A DNA stretch of 64,000 nucleotides from Tipula vernalis (lineage: Eukaryota > Arthropoda > Insecta > Diptera > Tipulidae). How positions within the stretch are numbered: the stretch's first letter is position 1; each line of letters opens with the position of its first letter. Location: positions 51,584,333 through 51,648,332 of the forward strand of contig OY282560.1 in the NCBI GenBank assembly GCA_958295665.1, read 5' to 3'. Positions 33,780 to 41,291 of the stretch are shown one piece after another. The notes below the pieces were generated by a model, which saw only the letters and a list, made by a program, of their open reading frames with translations, did no database searches and had not been told where the DNA came from. The translations under genes and the position numbers were made by a program.

Positions 33780-34528
33780 AAAAAACTCCAGTTCTTGGAT
33801 TATTTCAGCCAGCTGGGTAACAAATTTCTGGCGGGCGGTGATTACAACGCTAAACATACTCATTATTGGGGTTCCAGATTAACATCGCCGAAAGGCAAAC
33901 AACTTTATGATGCTATAGAGGAACAGTCCCTGGATTATTTATCTGCCGGTAACCCAACTTACTGGCGCACAGACAAAAAGAAAATTCCTGATCTAATTGA
34001 CTTTTGTGTAACTAAGGGCATTCCACGTACTTATGCTAAGGCCACCGATTGCTATGATCTGTCTTCTGATCACTCACCGGTAATAGTAACATTGAGTACT
34101 GATGTCCCAAGGAACGAAATACCGAACCGTCTTACAAACAAGAAAACTAATTGGGATCAATATAGGAGGCTAGTCGAACAAAATTGTCTAATTAATATTC
34201 CTCTGATCACACCAGCTGATATTGATGCGGCGGCAGAAAATCTAAAAGATGTCATGACATTATCTGCTAAAAGGGCTACACCTGGCATAAGTAGTTCGGA
34301 AAAAGTTAATAAACTGTCACATAATATACAGGAACTAATCCAGGAAAAGCGAAAAATTCGCCGTCAATGGCAGCAAACAAAATCCCCGTTATTGAAGTGG
34401 AAATTAAATCGAGCTATTAAGGCCCTAAGATTTGCTTTGAGCGAAGAAGACAACCAGCGCGTAAAGAACTACTTAAGTGATCTCTTTGCAACCGAGAGGA
34501 CAGATTATTCTTTGTGGAAGGCAACATA
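33780..34528 (+). pseudogene. Jockey-type ORF2, endonuclease C-terminal half
   Basis: The sequence begins in frame at KLQFLDYFSQLGNKFLAGGD and continues with YNAKHTHYWGSR, PTYWRTDKKKIPDLIDF and DLSSDHSPVIVTL. These are the GGDYNAKH, PDLIDF and SDHSPV motifs, with catalytic Asp and His retained. After that comes the basic linker rich in Lys and Arg. It ends at a stop at 34,528 (DYSLWKAT), where intact relatives continue into the RT. Confidence 0.85.
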
Positions 34529-34529
34529 A

Positions 34530-35273
34530 AATTTAAAAAGGCCAACAAATTTGAATCCACCGATTAGACTACCAACTGGAAATTGGGCGAGAAGTGATGA
34601 AGAAAAGGCCAATGCTTTTGCTGCTCATCTAGCAACAGTATATGTCCCACACGAAGAAGATAAGTATTTCGTGCTACCCCAGCCAACGGATGATGGTTTA
34701 TCCTACAAACCTATAAAGTATAACTGGAAGAAAGTTAAGAATACAATTAAAACTTGCATAAGCCCGAAAAAGGCACCAGGGCATGATCTCATTACTGGAA
34801 AAATGATAAGGGAATTGCCAGATAAATGCATAAAACTAATAACATTTGCATTCAACGCGATCATGCGAACCAGTTATATTCCTCAGAAATGGAAGATATC
34901 TTTGATCACAATGATACATAAGCCAGGGAAAAATGAAACGCAAATCTCATCATATCGTCCAATAAGCATGCTGCCCACAATCTCAAAGCTATTTCAAAAA
35001 ATGTTACTAACGATATTAAAACCAATATTAGAAGAACGTCGCATTATTCCAGACCATCAATTTGGGTTCCGAAACCAACATGGTACTATAGAGCAAGTAC
35101 ACAGAATTGTAAATGCAATCAAAATCACCTTCGAGGAAAAGAAATATTGTGCTGCTACCTTTTTGGATATCGCCCAAGCTTTTGATAAAGTTTGGCAAGA
35201 TGGACTAATTTACAAAATTAGGTGTCTCACACTAATCCTGAAATTGCCTCAAAGGAATTACCGAATCATTTAA
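34530..35273 (+). pseudogene. Jockey-type reverse transcriptase, N-terminal part
   Basis: Motifs in order: KKAPGHDLITGKMIRELP; IPQKWKISLITMIHKPGK; SSYRPISMLPTISKLFQKML; DHQFGFRNQHGTIEQVHRI; FLDIAQAFDKVWQDGLIYK. These are RT blocks 1 to 3, including the first catalytic Asp (FLDIAQAFD). After IYKI the frame is lost near 35,220. The sequence jumps to a position after the FADD box, so the two remaining catalytic aspartates are deleted. Confidence 0.88.
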
Positions 35274-35481
35274 ACAAAGTCGCGGACTGGCTGAAGGCAT
35301 GGCGAATAAAAGTGAACGAAAACAAATCAACTCACGTCACATTCACGCTAAACAAACGCACCTGCCCACAAGTGAAATTAAACGATAAAAATATTCCTCA
35401 ACAAACGAAGATAAAATACTTAGGTTTGCATCTGGATAGAAGGTTAACGTGGAAAAATCATATTGAAACAAAGCGCAACCA
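35222..35481 (+). pseudogene. Jockey-type reverse transcriptase, thumb-side part
   Basis: After the internal deletion the sequence reads LPNHLNKVADWLKAWRIKVN, ENKSTHVTFTL and IKYLGLHLDRRLTWKNHI. These are RT blocks 6-7, normally about 40 residues past the FADD box. LINE similarity ends at about KRNQIA, exactly where similarity to the opposite arm of the neighbouring inverted-repeat element begins. The open frame therefore continues into foreign sequence to 35,566. Confidence 0.85.
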
Positions 35482-36812
35482 AATTGCATTGCTGCAGCCA
35501 AAAATGCATTCAAAAAATGCATTTTTTGAGACGCCTTTTGGAAGATTTAACAAATTTGTAAATTAGAGTCAGAACTTGCCCAAATAGGGTACCCGGGGGT
35601 TTTTGATGCCGCTGATCACGATTATTATATTCAAATTGGCCCACAGCCGACCTGGAGCTCAGGAACGCCGATGAACGTCATCTCCGTGGGACTCTCCCAA
35701 AATTCACGCGGGGAAGGAGAGAAACTCGGCGCACTGGATTTTTTTAGGTCGCTGAATTCAAATATGACATCGGCGAACACCCCACGGACACCTGGTGCGC
35801 TGGAACCTGTACGCGGGTGTCATTTCCGAGAATTTTCCTGACAAGAGTGCCAAAAACAACCCGAAAATCATTGTGGGGTCGTTTTGTGGAGCAGTGAACC
35901 CGAATTTCATGTCGAAAACGAACCCCCGAAAACCTGGTGCACCGGAACCTGGCCCTGAACGTCATCTCCGTGGCTTTTTCTGACTCAATCGAAAAAGACG
36001 AAACGAAAATCGTTATGGGGGGTTTTTTGGACCGCTTAATCCAAATTTCACGTCGAAAACTACCCTTCCAACATTCCCATGAATGTCAACCAAACCTGAT
36101 GTCATAGAGACCGACGTCAATACTGTAATAGCTGTGTGGAATTGTTGATTCTAGTTAAATTATGTGCGGTGGAAAGAAATACAATGAATATAAAGTCAAT
36201 ATTTATGTAATTGGCGTTTAAAAAAATTTTATTGAACTCAAATCAAATACAATCCAACTGTAACTTTACCTTACCTCATTAAATAATAACTGCAATTTTT
36301 AAATACGTAACTAAATATCAAATTCTCCATCAAGTGACACATTGCTAATAGTCTGTTCATTTCATAAGTAGATCATCTTCCTCATGTAAGGCCTCTGTCT
36401 CTGCTGTAATAACGTTTTCAATTGAATACCTGTCTGTAATGTTACAAGTTGAACCTTCACAAATTTTACAGGCAATATTGCAAGGGTTGCCGTGCTTCCT
36501 GGAACTACAGGACATGAGATTTCAATCTCCTGCGAATCCACAGAATATTAGTTCCATAATATTCTTCGGCGCAGGTTTTTGTGTCATTTCTACAGGGACC
36601 AGTTTGTCGCCTTCCTTTCTCCACCCCCATTCTGTTGGGTCCATGGTCACCTGGTCTCCGTGCAGCCAATCTTGCACTTGAAAATAGACTCTCTTTAGAT
36701 GTTGTTGAATGGCGTCTAGTGTTGGGAGAATTTTCCCTAAATTAACTCTCCCCTTTACAGCGGCTTTTGTATACATTTGGAACCTGTACTTCTGTAGTAA
36801 CTGGTCCCATTT
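35482..36812. repeat. Left inverted arm
   Basis: It pairs with 39,769-41,073. From outside inwards: a 43-bp match (35,482-35,524 with 41,031-41,073, about 38 of 40 identical), a roughly 50-bp unmatched stretch, GGGTACCCGGGGG (35,587), then GC-richer subterminal repeats to about 36,075. Next are an AATAAA-type 3' end in reverse (about 36,228), then minus-strand codons of the unknown gene. The inner boundary is at CTGGTCCCATTT (36,801-36,812). Confidence 0.88.
35640..36080. repeat. Three ~140-bp subterminal repeats (left arm)
   Basis: Successive units share the phrases CCTGGTGCACCGGAACCTG, GAACGTCATCTCCGTGG, CCGAAAATCATTGTGGGG and AATTTCATGTCGAAAAC. The unit starts are near 35,665, 35,790 and 35,930. 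They are much more GC-rich than their surroundings. The mirror set occupies about 40,510-40,960. Repeats at this position are often transposase binding sites, but that is inference. Confidence 0.65.
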
Positions 36813-36917
36813 TAGCTTGTACTCATCAGGAAGATTCGGCTTTCTGAATGACAGTTGAGCACCGTACATTGCCAGGATTAGCTGCGCCCCATTCTTAAAA
36901 ATTTCTTTGCTTGACAA
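36440..36917 (-). pseudogene. Unknown element gene: Cys-rich C-terminal region
   Basis: The frame (36,917-36,522) reads through LPTLDAIQQHLKRVYFQVQDW and WGWRKEGDKLVPVEM to APKNIMELIFCGFAGD. After a frame change comes CSCRKHGLPCNIACKICEGS-like sequence with at least nine Cys in C-X-C and C-X2-C spacing. The Cys-rich tail resembles a zinc- or DNA-binding knuckle. It is followed by an acidic tail and a premature stop. A better-preserved duplicate lies at 39,898-40,306 on the other strand. Confidence 0.7.
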
Positions 36918-36994
36918 ACCAGCTTCCTTGACTTCGCGGCATGAGCTTCAAGGTCTGTGAATTTCTGGAAGGTCTTAGAAAAATTTGTTTTTTC

Positions 36995-37480
36995 CTAGTA
37001 GTACGTTGCTGAAACGGTATCGCACTCCGTTATTGCATGGAGCAACAAAATATTATTCGCAACTACTGACATACAAGACAAGCTAAGTGAAGAGTATACT
37101 TCTTCGGGTATATTGAGCCTTGGAGGTTTATGTAGAAATATTTCATTATCTGCCGGGAAGAGTGCGGTCAATATTTCGGCAACGTCTATATCTTCGGCGA
37201 CTATGACTACCTTTTTTGTAACGTCACTGGATTCTTTCCAAGCTGTCGTTACAATCGTACGATCAGCGTCCTTTGCACATTGGTCTGAAACTATCCCGAA
37301 TGTATGCATTTCAATAATCTTATTTTTATATTGTAAAAATTGATCCTGTTGTAACTTCCCCGATTAGCGCGACGGTTTCTTTCAGATTCTTTGGTACTAA
37401 GGGTTTGGTAACCATCAAAAATAACTTTCGCGCGTCGGCCGTAATGGTTCAAAACATACTTTATGTAATTTTCCATAATC
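36995..37480 (-). pseudogene. Unknown element gene: PIN/FEN-like segment
   Basis: The 37,309-36,995 frame contains KDADRTIVTTAW, then VVIVAEDIDVAEILTALF, then LLHAITECDTVSA. Acidic residues at these three spacings (DAD; ED-X-D; E-X-D) follow the pattern of PIN/FEN-type nucleases (usual forms G/E-DAD, GeDTDL, GCDttS). The upstream frame (37,476-37,291) supplies YGRRAKVIFDGYQTLSTKES, which could hold the first acidic residue (FDGY). Assigning nuclease activity is inference from motif spacing only. Confidence 0.5.
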
Positions 37481-37491
37481 GCCGAGAATGT

Positions 37492-38224
37492 TCACCCGAT
37501 TGTCCATCTGACTTTGTGAATCAGTAATCCTCCGAATCTTTTCAGGACCACGAATATTCGTGGGAGTTTTTCTGAACAATAAATGCAAATCGGACTTTTA
37601 GGGAATGGATCGTATTGCTCAAAGAATTTCTCAATCAGTTTCAAAGATTTCAAATCTGCCTTGATCCTGGAATCTATTGAATCCTTATGTTGGTAATTTT
37701 TAGCAAATGCACATTTCGTGAACTCCTCCATGCCCTCGATAAGATCTTTGGTGCGCAACACTTTCAGTTACACCACTACGAAATAAACCTCCTTGAAACT
37801 TCAATAACCTCATAAGTGTTTGCTCAATAGTTTGGTCCGTAAAGATCCCACTAAAAAATTTGTGGCTCCTGCGAATTGTCCAATATCCTTCCGTGGTAAA
37901 TTTTTTGTACTCGGACTCACTCATATGCTTCTCGAGAGCTTTTATGTCTTCTAAATAAACATGCGCAGATTTTGCATATGGAAAATGCCCAGTTGTATGG
38001 AAAAAAGGTAACATGCGTTCAATTGTATCTAAATGTAGTTACCAATCTCCACTTTTTTCCGCATGAATGAAATCTTTAACTATGAATACCATTCGACAAT
38101 ATTGAACCCATAGTTTGCATGTCAGATTGAGTCCTTCTATTCTTTCAAGTTCTTTTTCAAACTCTGCTGTAATTGTTCTGTAATTATCATCTTTTTGGAG
38201 CTCTTCAATGTTTTCAGGCGACAT
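37492..38224 (-). pseudogene. Unknown element gene: central region
   Basis: Three frames in sequence: 38,224-38,039 (Glu-rich helix, then CKLWVQYCRMV), 38,014-37,700 (MLPFFHTTGHFPYAKSAHVY, then TIRRSHKFFSGIFTDQTIEQ, then TLMRLLKFQGGL) and 37,761-37,492. The phrases FFHTTGHFPYAKS and TIEQTLMR look strongly conserved, but I cannot tie them to a named domain. Two frameshifts interrupt the reading. Confidence 0.6.
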
Positions 38225-38239
38225 AAAGGAATACTCGGG

Positions 38240-39475
38240 TTAAAATTTGACAAATTTTTGCATTTCATCACATCTATTTTCTGCCCTTTTAAATATTATT
38301 TTTGATAAGGCCAATAGTACTAAGGTATGTGCCTGGACGGCGCGAGCATATTGGTGCCCGCTGAAAATGTGTTTAACCGTATTCTCTACGTATACAGAAT
38401 ATAAAACTTCTGCCAGCTCACTGTCCTTCATAATGAAACCAATGCTTCCAAGAAAGGACATCAGTGTGTGGAACCCACCTAGTCGAACGAAAACAGCTAT
38501 AACAGCCAAGTTTGTTGCGCCAATTATGTCCCGAGCCTTTAAATACAAAGGTTTATCGAATGTTATGATACAACTCATCATTTTCAACCGCCGGGCTTCA
38601 GAGACTGATTGATTTATCGTTGTGTATAGTGTATTGTATTCACTTGGGTAAGCATGTATGAAAGGCAGAAAATTTATCACTGACAATTTGTACTGGGAAT
38701 TTTTTGTCAAGTCTTCTATGTAATCATTTAAACCTTTCTCGAAAGTGGGCCTAACATACTTGTAAAACATCCAAAAGCAATTAATTTTTGAAGAGTCTGT
38801 AAGTTTCAAACTTAAGCGTGCATTCGGTTGTGGGAAATTGAAAAATTTCATGCCATCCATTGCGAGGTATGGGTAATCTATAAGTTCGATTTTACTTTCT
38901 GCAGCGATTTTTAGCTCAGTTACACGGGTGAGGCGGGGCAGAGGTTTTTTAGGCAATAAATAGGATCCAGGTGTGATAATTTCACAGCCACCTAAGCTAT
39001 GAAATGTTCCTTTTCCATCCAAAGTTTGTACGTTCCAATCCGTGTTATCGTGAACAAATTGAACGAAAGCATTTTCTTTGACGTTCATTTGTCCCTGCAT
39101 AGTAGCTGATATCTCACAATTACGAACTTCGGCATAAGAGCAACTGAATCCCATGGCGGTGCACATCTCCACTAACTCTCTAGAACCAAACTTCCGATGT
39201 AAAGTCATCCCGAAAGCGACTTGGAGTGGAGACAATATTTTGCGGGGCAATGTCGCGCACATTATGGCATGAGCAATTGAAATAATTTCTGACTCGTGGT
39301 TTTCAAGTGTTTTTCCATACTGATTGAGAAAAATCTTTTGTAAGAAAAATTTAAGTTTCTCTGGAATTATTTTTGCTTTTTCCAACATGCAATCACTTAC
39401 AGGATACGAATCCCAATTCGTTTGATACCCGCGAATGTCCTCTACAAGAATTTTTGCAATCTTTACTCTCATCAT
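38240..39475 (-). pseudogene. Unknown element gene: longest open segment, 411 codons
   Basis: This is the largest open frame in the window. Recognisable phrases, in order: KILSPLQVAFGMTLHRKFGS (about residue 79), FVQFVHDNTDWNVQTLDGKG (about 137), YLAMDGMKFF (about 204), INFLPFIHAYPSEYNTLY (about 269), IITFDKPLYLKA (about 300), RLGGFHTLMSFLGSIG (about 331) and SGHQYARAVQAHTLVLLAL (about 374). Scattered conserved Asp residues (DNTDWN, LDG, FDKP) could be catalytic, but this is not established. No signal peptide or membrane segment. It stops at 38,240, where the gene continues in another frame. The plus-strand frame at 38,247 is a shadow. Confidence 0.7.
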
Positions 39476-39530
39476 CTTTGCATTGTTTATGGTTTTGCTG
39501 TAGAACGTTGAATGCCTGATTTTTTAACCA

Positions 39531-39768
39531 TTAGTATGCCCCTGACCCTCGTTTACTTCCATGAACAAGATCTTGTTGATATTGATTTTTTATTCTGCTC
39601 CAAATAGTCTTCTCCGTTGGTACGAGCATATCTTTTTCTTGCAAAAGCTTACGAAAATCTTCATTCTGGAATTCCTTCTTTGGATTTTCGGCCATGTAAT
39701 TGAATATCTGCTCCATAGACTGTTGAATTTGGTCACCATAGTCCCCTTTATAAGTGATTTGCTTACAT
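39531..39768 (-). pseudogene. Unknown element gene: N-terminal remnant
   Basis: On the minus strand from 39,768, the sequence EQIFNYMAENPKKEFQNED, then EKTIWSRIKNQYQ, gives a charged helical segment. It stops at 39,531, just before the 411-codon frame. It is joined at 39,769 to the inverted right arm, so any true N-terminus upstream is lost or lies outside. Codons read further right on this strand are antisense to the arm and not real. Confidence 0.5.
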
Positions 39769-41073
39769 AAATGGGACCAGTTATTACAGAAGTACAGGTT
39801 CCAAATATATACCAAAAACCGCTGTAAAGGGGAGAGTACTTTTAACGAAATTTCTCCCCACACTAGACAATAAACAACATCTAAAGAGGGTCTATTTTCA
39901 AGTGCAAGATTGGCTGCACGGAGACCAGGTGACCATGGACCCAACAGAATGGGTGTGGAGAAAGGAAGGCGACACACTGGTCCCTGTAGAAATGACACAA
40001 AAATCTGCGCCCAAGAATATTATGGAACTAATATTCTGTGGATGCGCAGGAGATTGTAATCTGATGTCCTGTAGTTGCAGGAAGCATGGCCTACCTTGCA
40101 ATCTTGCCTGTAAAATTTGTGAAGGCTCAACTTGCAACAATACTAACAGATATTTATTTGAAAACGTTATTATAGCAGAGACAGAGGCCTTACATGAGGA
40201 AGATGATCTACTTACGAATACGTCAGTTGATGATGAAGAAAATGAACAGACTAGCGATGTGTCACTAATGGAGAATTTTATATTTAGATACGTATTTAAA
40301 AATTAAAGTTATTAATTAATGAGGTAAGGTAAAGTTACAGTTGGATTGTATTTGATTTGAGTTCAATAAAAATTTTTTAAACGCCAGTTACATAAATATT
40401 GACTTTCTATTCATTCTATTTCTTTCCTCCTCACATAATTTAACTAGAATCAACAATTCCACACAGCTATTACAGTGTTGACGTTGGTCTCTAATACATC
40501 AGGTTTGGTTGACATTCATGGGAATGTTGGGAGGGTAGTTTTAGACGTGAAATTTGGATTAAGCGGTCAAAAAAAAACCCCATAACGATTTTTGGTTCAT
40601 CTTTTTCGATTGTGTCAGGAAAAGCTACGGAGATGACGTTCATGGCCAGTTTCCGGTGCACTAGGTGTTCGGGGATCGTTTTAGACATGAAATTCAGATT
40701 CAGCGCCCAACAAAACGCCCCCACAATGATTTTCGGGTTGTTTTTGGCACTCTTGTCAGGAAAATTCTCAGAGATGACGTCCGCGTACAGGTTCCGGCGC
40801 ACCAGATGTCCGTGGGGTGTTCGCCGATGCCATATTTGAATTCAGCGACTTAAAAAACCCCGGGGGCCGAGTTTCTCTCCTTCCCCGCGGGAATTTTGGG
40901 AGAGTCCCACGGAGTTGACATTCATCGGCGTTCCTGACCTCCAGGTCGGCTGTGGGTCAATTTGAACAACATAATCGTGATCAGCGACCTCAAAATCCCC
41001 CGGGTACCCGATTTGGGCCTGTTCTGCATGCATTTTGTGAATGCATTTTTGGCTGCAGCAATACAATTTCCGG
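39769..41073. repeat. Right inverted arm
   Basis: This is the inverted partner of 35,482-36,812, starting at AAATGGGACCAGTTATTACA. It contains the duplicated C-terminal exon (+), an AATAAAAATTTTTT 3' end (about 40,363), the mirrored subterminal repeats (about 40,510-40,960), the ACCTCCAGGTCGGCTGTGG segment and CCCCCGGGTACCC (about 40,997-41,010). The minus-strand frame at 41,132-40,842 has Cys pairs but runs into the repeats and is probably spurious. Confidence 0.88.
39898..40306 (+). pseudogene. Duplicate C-terminal exon of the unknown gene
   Basis: An open stretch ending at a stop at 40,306 reads VQDWLHGDQVTMDPTEWVWR, VPVEMTQKSAPKNIMELIFC, then CSCRKHGLPCNLACKICEGS with TCNN. It has an uninterrupted Cys-rich knuckle and an acidic tail (HEEDDLL, DDEENEQ). 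Compared with the left-arm copy it keeps the frame through the knuckle and acidic tail. It lacks its upstream exons, which lie on the opposite strand, so by itself it is a fragment. Confidence 0.75.
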
Positions 41074-41201
41074 TTTGGATAAGGTACAAAGTAGCCACAT
41101 TTTTTACAAAAAATTTTTGGAAGAGAATTCAAGAAACAGCATTCCGATCCGTCCTATACTAAAAAATTCCGAACTTTTTTAGTTCATTGCCTCGACTATC
41201 A

Positions 41202-41291
41202 TCTCTCTCTTCTTTTATGAAATTGCGTTTATTGAAACTTTTTTTCCTTAGAAATATTTGGCCTTCAGCTTCATAAAAGAATAGAGAGAGA
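41202..41291. repeat. Hairpin with ~20-bp arms
   Basis: TCTCTCTCTTCTTTTATGAA (41,202-41,221) pairs with TTCATAAAAGAATAGAGAGA (from 41,270), with one extra AT in the right arm. The loop is about 48 bp. It sits just outside the right inverted arm. Origin unknown. Confidence 0.6.

Larger units (their letters stand above)
32858..35481 (+). mobile_element. Jockey-type LINE with inverted 5' part
   Basis: The left piece (32,858-33,779) is on the minus strand: ORF1 zinc-knuckle end, then ORF2 start. The right piece (33,780-35,481) is on the plus strand: rest of the ORF2 endonuclease, then RT. The left piece ends at the endonuclease segment AVYCPPKF and the right piece begins with the next conserved segment (QLGNKFLAGGDYNAKH). 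The inversion breakpoints are therefore adjacent in the element, the pattern left by twin priming. The RT is internally deleted and the 3' end is lost at the arm of the next element. Confidence 0.88.
35482..41073. mobile_element. Unclassified element with ~1.2-kb inverted arms and a large unknown gene
   Basis: Left arm (35,482-36,812) and right arm (39,769-41,073) are inverted copies at roughly 90 percent identity by eye. The 2.96-kb centre carries most of a large minus-strand gene. The gene's C-terminal exon and 3' end lie in the left arm and are duplicated, in opposite orientation, in the right arm. This fits a DNA transposon with very long terminal inverted repeats, or a fold-back rearrangement of one. 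I do not recognise the superfamily. Target duplications could not be fixed: the left edge fuses with a LINE and the right edge is unclear beyond 41,073. Confidence 0.75.

Noticed and set aside
39770..39998. Minus-strand frame continuing from the unknown gene's N-terminal remnant into the right arm
   Set aside because: The arm is an inverted copy of the C-terminal exon, so this part of the frame is antisense to real codons.
40842..41132. Minus-strand frame with Cys pairs (CKKCGYF...CCSQKC)
   Set aside because: Looks like a zinc finger at first, but it runs into the non-coding subterminal repeats and its counterpart in the left arm is not open; kept only as part of the arm.
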